Translations under genes and position numbers: made by a program | Notes under the pieces: generated by a model | Told to the model about the DNA's origin: nothing | The model's database searches: none | The model's input: only the letters and a program-made list of their open reading frames with translations | DNA from: Mesorhizobium loti | Lineage (GTDB): Bacteria > Pseudomonadota > Alphaproteobacteria > Rhizobiales > Rhizobiaceae | NCBI RefSeq assembly: GCF_001510895.1 | Contig: NZ_LPWA01000106.1 | Coordinates: 43,887-107,886 of the forward strand | Direction of reading: 5' to 3' | DNA: 64,000 nt | Part shown: one piece after another, positions 1 through 8,800 of the stretch | How the letters are laid out: each line of letters starts with the position of its first letter | How positions within the stretch are numbered: the first letter of the stretch is position 1

Positions 1-131
1 CGCCCGGCGAGAAGCACTGGCACGGCGCCGGGCCAAAAACCACGATGACGCATGTCGCCATGCAAGAGGCGCTGGACGGCAGACACGCCGATTGGCTCGA
101 AGCGGTCTCCGACGAGCAATACGGCGGCTGA
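1..131 (+). CDS. Cupin-domain protein, C-terminal fragment
   Basis: Only the last 42 codons are inside the window; the reading frame enters from position 3 and stops at TGA 129-131. The visible peptide contains [11 protein letters not shown] followed by MTHVAMQE. This is the metal-binding cupin strand pattern (GxxHWHG) seen in small single-domain cupins and in cupins fused to or paired with carboxymuconolactone decarboxylase-like proteins. The histidines in HWH would be metal ligands. The substrate cannot be told from the tail. It converges with the aminotransferase gene on the other strand, and the two share a hairpin terminator. Confidence 0.7.
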   Translation, partial: PGEKHWHGAGPKTTMTHVAMQEALDGRHADWLEAVSDEQYGG

Positions 132-143
132 TCGCCGTCAACA

Positions 144-166
144 AAACCCGGCGCGAGGCCGGGTTT
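144..166. terminator. Bidirectional hairpin terminator
   Basis: A perfect 9-bp stem (144-152 with 158-166) encloses a 5-base loop. The stem begins with AAA and ends with TTT, so it can act as a Rho-independent terminator for either strand. It lies between the convergent cupin gene and the aspartate aminotransferase gene and probably ends both transcripts. Confidence 0.75.
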
Positions 167-190
167 CTCATTGGCTGGACGTGTCGCCGT

Positions 191-1444
<1,254 letters not shown>

Positions 1445-1598
1445 TCATGTCGCATCGCCGGCCCAAGCGCAAGCATTGTCGGATGATCCAGAGGTCAAGG
1501 TGGCGTGAGCTGCAACCATGAATTCATCAACGGCCGGTAAACCCTTGGCTGGCAGGATGGCTGATTGAATTCCGCTGGTTTGGCGGAGCGAGGGACCT

Positions 1599-2498
1599 TT
1601 GTCGCGCAGCATCGGGCTTGCCCATATCATCCGTCATGATGACGGCACCTCCAGCGGTGTCTGGGGTATCTACACGCTGCAGAGCGCCTTCCAGCCGATC
1701 TTCGCCTTCAACGAAGGCAAGCTCTCGGTCGTGGCCTTCGAGGGGCTGATCCGGCCGTTCCGCGAGGGTGAGCCGCAGTCACCGATGAGCTTCTTCGGCA
1801 CCTGCCCAGCTGGCGACCGGCTGCATATCGAGGCGCTGACCAGGACGCTGCATCTCCTCAACGCCGGCGCATGCCTGCCCGAAGAGGCATCCGTCTTCGT
1901 CAATTTCGATCCCTCGGTATTCACCGACCGCGCCATTGCCGACAAGGCGCTGCGCGACATGCGGCTGGTGCTGCATGAGGCCGGCATCGATCCGCGCCGT
2001 ATCGTCTGCGAGGTCACCGAGCAGAAGTCGGCGTCGCAGGAGACGCTCTACGGCTTTGTCGAGGCGCTGCGCGCCAACGGCTTCCGCATCGCCGTCGACG
2101 ATTACGGCGCCGATGAGTCCGACATCAACCGCATCAAGGAATTGCGGCCCGACATCGTCAAGTTCGACGCCCACTGGATCACGCAGCTGATGGAGTCCGG
2201 GGCCGGATTCGCGTTGCTGACCGCGATGGTGAGGAGCTTCGAAAGCCAGGGCATCCGCACGGTCTTCGAAGGCATCGAGGAAGGCTGGCAGTTGGAGCTC
2301 GCCGAGAAGTCCGGGGCTTCGATGGTGCAAGGCTATGTGCTTGCCCGGCCGGAACTCGCCCCGACCAGTTTTCGCGTTTTCGGCACGAGCATGCAGGTGC
2401 CCGTGGCCGAGGAGAGCAAGACCACCACCGCCGCCAATCCGGCTCCGGTGCCGCCGTCGCGGCCGGCGAGGGTGTTTGGGCGCAAGGGGGTGCCATGA
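1599..2498 (+). CDS. Stand-alone EAL domain protein (c-di-GMP phosphodiesterase candidate), first of a tandem pair
   Basis: A 299-residue protein made almost entirely of an EAL domain, which hydrolyses cyclic di-GMP to pGpG. The signature is EGLIR instead of EALxR. The other metal and catalytic positions are recognisable: NFDPS, CEVTEQ, DDYGADES, VKFD, FEGIEE and VQGY. No GGDEF, PAS or membrane segment is present, so it should be cytosolic. The only plausible start is TTG at 1599; no ATG lies between it and the domain. It overlaps the next EAL gene by four bases (ATGA), which implies translational coupling. Activity is likely but not certain because the DDFG loop is altered. Confidence 0.85.
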   Translation: MSRSIGLAHIIRHDDGTSSGVWGIYTLQSAFQPIFAFNEGKLSVVAFEGLIRPFREGEPQSPMSFFGTCPAGDRLHIEALTRTLHLLNAGACLPEEASVFVNFDPSVFTDRAIADKALRDMRLVLHEAGIDPRRIVCEVTEQKSASQETLYGFVEALRANGFRIAVDDYGADESDINRIKELRPDIVKFDAHWITQLMESGAGFALLTAMVRSFESQGIRTVFEGIEEGWQLELAEKSGASMVQGYVLARPELAPTSFRVFGTSMQVPVAEESKTTTAANPAPVPPSRPARVFGRKGVP

Positions 2499-3355
2499 CC
2501 GCGCGACCCGAAAGGCGGCGCGATGTCGCCGAGGCGATCTTCGCCGACGAGATCGGCATCCAGTTCGGCGTCTATGGCGAGTTCCGGCTGTGGAGCGCCT
2601 ATCAGCCGATCTTTGCGCCGCAGGGCAGGACGCTCAAACCCGTCGCCGTCGAAGCGCTGATCGAGCCGCGCCGCATCGCAACGCCCGTTTCGCCGGCGGT
2701 TTTCTTCGACAGCGTCGCGGCGTCGGATCGGCTGTTCGTCGAGACGATGTGCCGGATGCTGCATCTCGGCAATTACCGCAACATCGGCGTCGACGGGCTC
2801 ACGCTGTTCTTCAACTACGACCCGAAGATCAACGATCATCTCGGGCGGGCACTGGCCGAGATCCGCCTCATGACCAGGCATCTCGGCGATTTCGGCCTCG
2901 AGCCGGCCATGCTGGTCTGCGAGATCACCGAGCAGGCGGCCGACGACCATGTTCTCGCCGGCCTCGCGCGCGAGATGAGGCGTGACGGCATCCGCATCGC
3001 CATCGACGATTTCGGCACCGGACATTCGACCGAAGCGCGGATCGGCCTGCTGTCGCCCGACATCGTCAAGATCGATGGTGGCTGGTTCGCCGAGTTCTGC
3101 CGTCATGCCGCCGCCGAGCGGTTCTTCCGACCGCTGGTCTCGATGCTGCACGACCGCGGCGCCAAGGTGCTGGTCGAAGGCATCGAGCAGGCCACGCATC
3201 TGCGGGTCGCGCTGGACGGCGGCGTCGACCTCCTGCAGGGATACCATCTCGCCCGCCCGGCGCTCGCCGGCACGATCTTCAACGAAGAGCCGCTCTCGAT
3301 CGACGCGCTGCTTGGCATGGACAACAAGGTCGTGCCTTTGCATCAGCGCCGCTGA
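2495..3355 (+). CDS. Stand-alone EAL domain protein, second of a tandem pair
   Basis: A 286-residue EAL-only protein, homologous to the gene just upstream and coupled to it by an ATGA overlap. Its motif set is EALIE, NYDPK, CEITEQ, DDFGTGHS, VKID, VEGIEQ and LQGYH. The DDFGTG loop is closer to canonical than in its partner, but the arginine of ExLxR is replaced by glutamate. The pair probably arose by tandem duplication, and the two proteins may work as a heterodimer because EAL enzymes dimerise. No sensor domain is visible, so any signal input must come from partners or expression. Confidence 0.85.
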   Translation: MTARPERRRDVAEAIFADEIGIQFGVYGEFRLWSAYQPIFAPQGRTLKPVAVEALIEPRRIATPVSPAVFFDSVAASDRLFVETMCRMLHLGNYRNIGVDGLTLFFNYDPKINDHLGRALAEIRLMTRHLGDFGLEPAMLVCEITEQAADDHVLAGLAREMRRDGIRIAIDDFGTGHSTEARIGLLSPDIVKIDGGWFAEFCRHAAAERFFRPLVSMLHDRGAKVLVEGIEQATHLRVALDGGVDLLQGYHLARPALAGTIFNEEPLSIDALLGMDNKVVPLHQRR

Positions 3356-3443
3356 TGTTTTCACCCAAAAACAAATCACTGGATGGGACACGCGCAGGCG
3401 CGTTAGAGGCTTCTCGATCGCTCAACGCATGAAGAGAGGGGCC

Positions 3444-4052
3444 ATGATACTTTATGACATGATCGACAGCGGCAATTGCTACAAGCCGCGCCTGTTGATG
3501 GCGAAGCTCGGCATCCCCTTCAGCCGTATCGAGGTGAGCTCGCATACCGGCGACACGCGCAAGGCCGAGTATGTCGCCAAGAACCCGAACGCGATGGTGC
3601 CGCTGCTCGAGCTCGACGACGGCCGGCGCATCGCCGAATCCAATGCCATCCTGCTCTACCTCGCCGAAGGCACGCGCTTCCTGCCGGCGGACAAATATGA
3701 GCGGGCGCTGGCCTATCAGTGGCTGTTCTTCGAACAGTACAGCCACGAGCCCTATGTAGCGGTGCGCAAGGCGTTGCTCACTTTCCCGGAAAGAGCGAAG
3801 GACGCCACGCCGGAGCGGCTGGCGCAGACGCTGGAGCGTGGCAACAAGGCACTCGGCGTGATGAACAGGCATCTGGAGCAGAACGCCTTTTTCGCCGGCA
3901 ATGCCTTCAGCGTCGCCGACATCGCGCTCTATGCCTATACCCACACCGCCGAGAAGGGCGGCTTCCAGCTCGACGCCTACCCGGCCGTGGTGGAGTGGCT
4001 TAGCCGCGTCGAGGCGGACAAGGGACACGTGCCGCTGGAGTGGCAGCCCTGA
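3444..4052 (+). CDS. Glutathione S-transferase family protein
   Basis: A 202-residue soluble protein with the two GST domains. The N-terminal thioredoxin-like half contains PNAMVPLLELDDGRRIAESNAIL, which holds the cis-proline and the ES glutathione gamma-glutamyl contact. The C-terminal helical half contains FFAGNAFSVADIALYAY, the conserved N-capping box with its aspartate. Such proteins conjugate or reduce electrophiles with glutathione. ATG 3444 is chosen because GAGAGGG lies just upstream; an in-frame ATG at 3429 would add five residues. The substrate is unknown. It follows the EAL pair after 88 bases, so it is likely a separate unit. Confidence 0.88.
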   Translation: MILYDMIDSGNCYKPRLLMAKLGIPFSRIEVSSHTGDTRKAEYVAKNPNAMVPLLELDDGRRIAESNAILLYLAEGTRFLPADKYERALAYQWLFFEQYSHEPYVAVRKALLTFPERAKDATPERLAQTLERGNKALGVMNRHLEQNAFFAGNAFSVADIALYAYTHTAEKGGFQLDAYPAVVEWLSRVEADKGHVPLEWQP

Positions 4053-4094
4053 GACAAGCCACGTCGGCAATTGGCGAAAGCTTCGATGAGAGCG

Positions 4095-4275
4095 TCCTTC
4101 TCCCCGTCTCTATACGGGGAGAAGATGGCGGCAGCCAGATGAGGGGCAGCGCCAGCCCATGACGTTGATTTGCTATCTGGATTTCCGGCGGAGCAAACGA
4201 AGCTTATCGCGATTCGTTGCGCTGCCCCTCATCGCCCTACCGGGCACTTCTCCCCGTATAGAGACGGGGAGAAGG
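4095..4275. repeat. Large inverted REP-like intergenic element
   Basis: Two arms of about 57 bases (4095-4152 and 4219-4275) are near-perfect reverse complements around a 66-base centre. Each arm holds its own small hairpin built on TTCTCCCCGT and ACGGGGAGAA, followed by the motif TGAGGGGCAGCGC. The same motifs recur at 13718-13893, so this is a dispersed intergenic repeat and not gene-specific. It fills most of the 313-base gap after the glutathione transferase gene; no coding signal is visible there. Confidence 0.8.
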
Positions 4276-4308
4276 ACGCAGCTTCGCCGATTTCGCCAAT
4301 CGCCAGAA

Positions 4309-4345
4309 CAACAAAGGCGGGACAATGCCTTATGCCGGCAGCCTA
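4309..4345. repeat. Left copy of a direct repeat flanking the toxin-antitoxin pair
   Basis: This stretch matches 4869-4915 in the same orientation. Both start with CAACAAA, continue with GGCGGGACAATGCC and end with TGCCGGYAGCCT. The left copy lacks three As and the second stem arm that make the right copy a terminator. The toxin-antitoxin genes lie exactly between the two copies. Confidence 0.75.
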
Positions 4346-4365
4346 ACTAAAGTGACCGCTGCCGG

Positions 4366-4620
4366 TTACCTCAAAAGGCGATCATAGTCCGAATGAGTGC
4401 CGATCCAAAACCAGACCACATCGTCCTGATCTCGGACCGCGACAGCACGGTAGTCCAAGTCAACTCGCGCCGACCAGTAACGTCCAACCCGCTTGAAATG
4501 CAGCGAAGGATGAAACGGATCAGCGCGTAGTTTGGCGAAGCTGCTATCCGCCTTCACCCTGATTGCTTTAGGTAGTTTGTCGTAAGCGTCCCAGAAAGAA
4601 GGGGCGGCAAAGTGATTCAC
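4366..4620 (-). CDS. RelE/ParE-superfamily toxin
   Basis: An 84-residue basic protein with the RelE/ParE fold pattern: helix-rich FWDAYDKLPKAIRVKADSSFAKL, then the beta strands GRYWSARVDLDYRAVAVR and WFWIGTHSDYDRLL. Superfamily members are ribosome-dependent mRNA nucleases (RelE, YoeB, HigB) or gyrase poisons (ParE), and the target cannot be fixed here. The terminal HSDYDRLL resembles the HxxYD/HxEY ending of RelE-like nucleases. Its start overlaps the antitoxin stop by four bases, giving antitoxin-first order. The module is flanked by direct repeats at 4309-4345 and 4869-4915. Confidence 0.72.
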   Translation of the reverse strand: MNHFAAPSFWDAYDKLPKAIRVKADSSFAKLRADPFHPSLHFKRVGRYWSARVDLDYRAVAVRDQDDVVWFWIGTHSDYDRLLR

Positions 4621-4817
4621 AGAGGCCGAGTCCGGCCTGCACGATGGTCGGCCAGAGCCTGCCCTGCGATCTTATCCAGCCGGCCCGCCTTCGCGTCAGC
4701 TTCGATCTGCCTATCCCACAGATCTGCCTGAAGCGCCTTGAACCACGCGGCAAACGCCTTCAGGTCCTCGGGGCTCAGTTCGGCGACGGACTTTTCGATC
4801 TGTTCGAGTTTAGTCAT
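4617..4817 (-). CDS. Small antitoxin partner of the RelE/ParE-like toxin
   Basis: A 66-residue acidic-to-neutral protein beginning MTKLEQIEKSVAELSPEDLKAF. The predicted helices and the segment LQADLWDRQIEADAKAGRLDKIAGQAL are typical of small antitoxin-like proteins that precede RelE/ParE toxins in proteobacteria. ATG at 4815-4817 (read on the minus strand) is preferred over a longer in-frame start because the family consensus begins at MTK. No obvious DNA-binding fold is seen, so autoregulation may be weak. The four-base overlap with the toxin supports co-translation. Confidence 0.68.
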   Translation of the reverse strand: MTKLEQIEKSVAELSPEDLKAFAAWFKALQADLWDRQIEADAKAGRLDKIAGQALADHRAGRTRPL

Positions 4818-4868
4818 GGCCAGCAAATAACATAGTTGACCCAACGAGGCCAATGGCAGCGATATAGG

Positions 4869-4915
4869 CAACAAAAAAGGCGGGACAATGCCCGCCTTCC
4901 TGTGCCGGTAGCCTG
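4869..4915. repeat. Right copy of the direct repeat flanking the toxin-antitoxin pair
   Basis: Same-orientation match to 4309-4345. This longer copy contains the complete hairpin that serves as the cspA-side terminator at 4873-4898. It appears to be the parental version, with the left copy a decayed duplicate. Confidence 0.75.
4873..4898 (-). terminator. Rho-independent terminator, probably of cspA
   Basis: An 8-bp stem (4877-4884 with 4891-4898) and a 6-base loop; read on the minus strand it is followed by six Ts. The nearest minus-strand gene upstream is cspA, whose stop is about 220 bases away, so the cspA transcript would have a long 3' untranslated region. No other gene is visible at 4899-5116. 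Confidence 0.65.
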
Positions 4916-5116
4916 ATCGGGAGCGTCCGGTCCGGGCTGGCAGCTATCTGCTGTTCCAGCGTGTCGGGTCCTTTCGCTCCGGCGCGCTTATCGCGCGACC
5001 GTCAGTACATCCGTGACTTGCCGCGCGCCCCAGGCTGTCGCCCAGTGCACGCCGTTGCTAGCCGCATTTCTGCAGCGTCAAGCGATTCCGCTTGGCTGCA
5101 AAATGCTTAAGCCAAA

Positions 5117-5329
5117 TCAGGCTGCCTTGCTCAGAGACCCAGCAGCGGACTTGCCGGTGCGGCGGTCCTGCTCGATCTCGAAGTTGATCTTCTGGCCTTC
5201 AACGAGGGTGGTCATGCCAGCGCGCTCGACAGCGGAGATGTGGACGAAAACGTCCGCGCCGCCCGAATCGGGCTGGATGAAGCCGAAGCCCTTGGTGGCG
5301 TTGAACCACTTGACCGTACCAGTTGCCAT
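5117..5329 (-). CDS. cspA: Cold-shock protein (RNA chaperone)
   Basis: A 70-residue single cold-shock domain starting [21 protein letters not shown]1 (KGFGFI) and RNP2 (VFVHIS) are intact; these aromatic patches bind single-stranded RNA or DNA. ATG at 5327-5329 (minus strand) is chosen over a frame extension of five codons because the family starts at MA/MxTGTVKW. The C-terminus ([10 protein letters not shown]) is a short variable tail. Family members melt secondary structure in mRNA at low temperature or in stationary phase. Promoter and leader should lie in 5330-5516, next to a dispersed repeat. Confidence 0.95.
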   Translation of the reverse strand: MATGTVKWFNATKGFGFIQPDSGGADVFVHISAVERAGMTTLVEGQKINFEIEQDRRTGKSAAGSLSKAA

Positions 5330-5516
5330 TTGAATGTCCTTCACATTTGCCTTCGTTTGACCGGACCTAGTCCAGCCGGTGGTATCGAAATTTTGGAGAC
5401 GTCAGCAAACGCGAAGATCGCGAGGCCCGATCGATCGGCCAAATTCAATGCGCCGGATATAGTATGGTTCGCGGACGAAAACAAGATGGAGTTGCCGACA
5501 CGCGCTGCGACGGCGC

Positions 5517-5621
5517 TTAGAGCGTTTCACCGTTTCATGGAAACGGCGAACCGCTCTTCTCTTTGTTTTGACGCAATTCCAGACGGAAAACCGTTACACA
5601 CTTTTCCTGGAATTGCTCTAA
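5517..5621 (+). repeat. About 105-bp dispersed intergenic repeat, family 1
   Basis: The unit is bounded by TTAGAGC and GCTCTAA and contains two imperfect inverted repeats, one built on CGTTTCATGGAAACG and one on AATTCCAGACGG with its mate CCTGGAATT. Matching copies lie at 26934-27029 (same strand, left half diverged) and 48586-48691 (opposite strand). Size and structure resemble the rhizobial intergenic mosaic elements. No coding signal is visible. Confidence 0.85.
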
Positions 5622-5700
5622 TGCGCGACCCAATCGCATGGAAGTTTTGCGGCTAGGCGTGCGTTGTGGAAGGAAGCGCTCGCTGTTGAGGGAGAGGATC

Positions 5701-6030
5701 ATGAAGAGAATTCTGCTTGCCGCCTGCCTGACGCTGGTGGCCGCCCAAGCGCAGGCTGTCTCGCGCTACGACCCGACGCGCATGAGCTGCGATCGCGTGC
5801 AGGCGACGATCGCCAGGCAGGGCGCGGTCATCCTGCGCTACCAGTCGACGCGCGTGCCGGGACTGCCGCTCTATGACCGCTATGTTCGGGACGAGCGCTT
5901 CTGCAATATGGGCGAGGTGAGGTCGAGGGCCTATGTGCCGAGCGCCGACACCAAGTCCTGCCCCGTCTATGTCTGCAAGCGGCCGGACTTCGATAGGCAT
6001 TTCCGGCGGCGCCTCTTCCCGCACAACTAG
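5701..6030 (+). CDS. Small secreted cysteine-containing protein of unknown function
   Basis: A 109-residue protein with a clear signal peptide, MKRILLAACLTLVAAQAQA, and a likely cleavage after AQA. The mature part is basic and has four cysteines (in SCDRV, FCNMG and SCPVYVCKR), suggesting two disulfides in the periplasm. The start is supported by GGGAGAGG just upstream. Similar short exported proteins are common in rhizobia but have no assigned role. It stands alone between a dispersed repeat and the convergent DNA repair gene. Confidence 0.8.
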   Translation: MKRILLAACLTLVAAQAQAVSRYDPTRMSCDRVQATIARQGAVILRYQSTRVPGLPLYDRYVRDERFCNMGEVRSRAYVPSADTKSCPVYVCKRPDFDRHFRRRLFPHN

Positions 6031-6139
6031 GGTCTGTCAATATTCAGGTGAGGCCGGCCTGCGAACGGCGGCTTCCTGCGCTTCCGGTGCTCACGTACTT
6101 CAAGTACGCAACTAGAACAGCCGGCGTTCGGCGAGCTTA

Positions 6140-6709
6140 TCAGAAGCCGAACGAGGCCTGCGCTGCCGGCGGCGGACCGACGCGCACGCCTTCCATGGCC
6201 AGCATCTTCTCCTTGGTGGCCGAGCCGCCGGGTGCCGAGAAGCCGCCGATCTTGCCGCCCGCGGCAAGGATGCGGTGGCACGGGATGACCAGCGGCACCG
6301 GATTGGCGCCGAGGGCGGCGCCGGTTTCGCGGGCGAGGCCGGCATGGCCGGCGCGCTTGGCCAATTCGCCGTAGGTGGTGGTCTCGCCGAAGCCGAGCTT
6401 GCGCGCGGCGTCATAGATGGCGAGGCGGAAATCGTCGACGCCGTCGAGGTCGACTGGCACGCCGGAGAAATCGACATCCTCCCCGGCCGCATAGGCCTTG
6501 ATCGACGCGATCAAATCGACCACCCATTTCGGCTGCTCGGTGGCGGTTGAAACACCTCCATGACGAAACAGCCGGCGCTCGACCGCTTCGCGGCTGCGTT
6601 CGGGCAGGCAGAGCCGGATCAGGCCTTTTTCGCTCCAGGCAATGCCCATGAAGCCGATCACTGTTTCTAACACTGCGTGGCCGGCCGTGATCGGTGATGC
6701 GTTTTGCAT
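6140..6709 (-). CDS. ogt: Methylated-DNA--[protein]-cysteine S-methyltransferase
   Basis: A 189-residue suicide DNA repair protein that moves the methyl group of O6-methylguanine onto its own cysteine. The acceptor is C144 in PVPLVIPCHRIL, the family signature. The helix-turn-helix part FGETTTYGELAKRAG and the GAALGANP asparagine hinge are present. The N-terminal half is a short Ogt-type domain with no Ada zinc or AraC part. ATG at 6707-6709 (minus strand) is preferred because AAGGAG lies seven bases upstream. The C-terminus extends past the usual GG(F/Y) by a Pro/Ala tail. Confidence 0.92.
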   Translation of the reverse strand: MQNASPITAGHAVLETVIGFMGIAWSEKGLIRLCLPERSREAVERRLFRHGGVSTATEQPKWVVDLIASIKAYAAGEDVDFSGVPVDLDGVDDFRLAIYDAARKLGFGETTTYGELAKRAGHAGLARETGAALGANPVPLVIPCHRILAAGGKIGGFSAPGGSATKEKMLAMEGVRVGPPPAAQASFGF

Positions 6710-6884
6710 GGTGCGCTCCTTTCCGCAAACCGCGAAAAACGGGTACATCTACAGTACAGATAGGGAACAATATTGCAGTTCGCACCGAGTCTCGCCACCC
6801 GAAAACCACCAAGTGGCCCCGATTGCCCGGTTGGAATCGCTGGTGTAAGGACTTTTTAACAACCGACAACCGGACCTGCAGGGC

Positions 6885-7821
6885 TTGGCAGCGAAAATCA
6901 TCCTCACCGCGATCGGCGTGCTCGTTGCCGCTGCCGGCCTCAGCGGCTGTACCTCGACCTCGCAGATGAAGGCCGCGCCCCAGCTTGCAGCGGCTTCGAC
7001 GCCGACAGTCGAGGACGACACGCCGACCGTCGCACTGCCCGAGACGGTGGCCGTGCTGCCGGAGCCTTCCGGCCTTGCGCAGGTGCAGACTGCAGCCCTG
7101 ACAGGCGACGCCGTCGCGGCAGCCGCCGGCACGTTGCCGCCGCCGGCGCAGCCCGGCGCAGCGCTGCCACCGCCCGCGCAGCCCGCCGCGTTCGCCGGCT
7201 CGACACCGGTCGCCGGTCAGTTTCCGCCGCCGCCGGTGCTGATGGCCGGCGCGTCGCCGACCGGTCCCGGCTCGCTCAAGCAGGCAGCCGTCTACCAGAC
7301 TGCCGGCGTTGCCATGCCGGTCACCGGCCAGTCGGCGAAAGTGGCTCCGATGCCGGGCGCCAGCAGGTCGCCTATGTGGTGCCGCAGAACCCGGCGCTGC
7401 TTGCACAGCCCGGCCAGCCCGAGCAGCACGCCTCCGGCCCACGCGCGAGATCGAGCGGCTGATCGAGAAATATTCGGCGATCTATGAGGTGCCGGTCGAC
7501 CTGGTGCGCCATGTCGTCAACCGCGAGAGCACGTTCAACCCGAAAGCCTACAATCACGGCCATTGGGGACTGATGCAGATCAAGCACGCGACGGCGCGCG
7601 GCATGGGCTATGACGGGCCGGCGAGCGGCCTCTTCGATGCAGAGACCAATCTCAAATACGCGGTCAAATATCTGCGCGGCGCCTGGCTGGTCTCCGGCGG
7701 CAATGCCAAGCGCGCCGACAGCCTTTACCAGACCGGCTATTATTACGACGCCAAGCGCAAGGGCCTGCTCGAGGCGACGGGCCTCGCTGTCGACCGCCGC
7801 CGCCTGCAGCCAGGCGCCTAA
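6885..7821 (+). CDS. Lipoprotein lytic transglycosylase (SLT domain), frame broken twice
   Basis: A peptidoglycan lytic transglycosylase of about 312 residues. The start is a lipoprotein signal with lipobox LSGC, then a long Ala/Pro linker, then an SLT domain: REIERLIEKYSAIYEVP, VVNRESTFNP with the catalytic glutamate, GLMQIKHATARGMGY and NLKYAVKYLRG. The signal and linker are in one frame up to about 7355, a second frame gives QQVAYVVPQNPALLAQPGQ, and the SLT domain is in a third from about 7435. Each step fits loss of one G. TTG 6885 is the only start seen and is uncertain. Probably intact in the organism. Confidence 0.8.
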
Positions 7822-7892
7822 GCATCCGGCCGGGTGCGGGTCGCCCAAGAAGGTGCAGCTTTTTGGGGGCGTAGCTGTCTTGGGGCAGGGAC

Positions 7893-8390
7893 ATGCATGA
7901 CAACAAAGGTCCGAGCCCGCCTGCACCCAGCGATATCCGCCTTCGTAAGCGTCTCGACGATGCGCTGACCGCGCCGCACTGGCCGGAAGGGTTCGTCATG
8001 CGCCCGTTCGAGCACAGGGATGCACAGGCGATGCATGCGCTGCTGCAAGAGGTGTTCGACGACAGCGCCGACGGCCCGTTCGACGAATGGTGGGAGCGTG
8101 TCTCGGGCGATGCCGAGTTCGACCCAGACCTCTGTTTCCTGGTCATCGACGGCAAGGGGCTGCTGGCCGGTGTTGCGCTCTGCTGGACGTCCGGCTTCGT
8201 CAAAGATCTCGCCGTTCATCCGGACTCCAGAAGGCGCGGCATCGGCGAGGCGCTGATGCGGCATGTGTTCCTGACCTTCCGTGACAGGGGCGCCGCTCAT
8301 GTCGACCTCAAGACCAACACGGTCAGGAACACCGCTGCCTTCAGGCTCTACGAGCGGCTGGGCATGATCCCGGTTGCCTGGGAAGGCTAA
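7893..8390 (+). CDS. GNAT family N-acetyltransferase
   Basis: A 165-residue acetyltransferase. The acetyl-CoA binding motif A is DLAVHPDSRRRGIGEALM (the R-R-G-I-G loop), preceded by the strand AGVALCWTSGFVK and followed by motif B-like NTVRNTAAFRLYERLGM. The N-terminal extension before RPFEHRDAQAMHALL is about 40 residues and looks disordered. It transfers an acetyl group to an unknown amine. GGGGCAGGG upstream supports ATG 7893. The 410 bases after it hold a terminator-like hairpin and no evident gene. Confidence 0.85.
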   Translation: MHDNKGPSPPAPSDIRLRKRLDDALTAPHWPEGFVMRPFEHRDAQAMHALLQEVFDDSADGPFDEWWERVSGDAEFDPDLCFLVIDGKGLLAGVALCWTSGFVKDLAVHPDSRRRGIGEALMRHVFLTFRDRGAAHVDLKTNTVRNTAAFRLYERLGMIPVAWEG

Positions 8391-8567
8391 GTACATTTCG
8401 GGTTCACCGACGGCCTTGCAGCCTGATACGTGGCGGCATTGTGAACCGCTTCACACAGGCTGACGTTAGGACATGCTAATGCGTCGTGGTGCCGGGCGGC
8501 CGATCGGCGGATCGACGCTGGCAAGGCGTCGGAGGAGGCTGTGCCGGCATGCGTCAGCCACTCCAAG

Positions 8568-8611
8568 GCGGGCTCCGGGGCGGCGGGTTTCGGAGCCCGC
8601 CCGCTTTGTTT
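8568..8611 (+). terminator. Strong hairpin with T-rich tail in a 410-base gene-free stretch
   Basis: A perfect 10-bp G/C stem (8568-8577 with 8591-8600) is followed by CCGCTTTGTTT, a plausible Rho-independent terminator on the plus strand. It is 180 bases after the GNAT stop, so it may end the GNAT mRNA or a separate small RNA from 8391-8567. A 21-codon reading frame at 8684-8749 precedes the sugar transporter, but nothing shows it is expressed. Confidence 0.5.
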
Positions 8612-8800
8612 GAAAACCGCCCTTCCATCCAGCCAGATTGCACTTTTCCGCGTTTCGGTAGGGACCGGTACGCCGCTTGTTCATGCTGAATGGCTCATAT
8701 TGGAACCCAAGGCGGCGCTCAGCATTCAAGTGCTGGGTGGGCATCTGACGGCTGTCGACGCGCAATCTCCGTCGCCGGCTCCAAAGGGAGGTCCACCGCC

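Noticed and set aside
8684..8749. Leader peptide before the sugar transporter
   Set aside because: The 21-codon frame has no strong ribosome binding site and no run of regulatory codons or attenuator after it.
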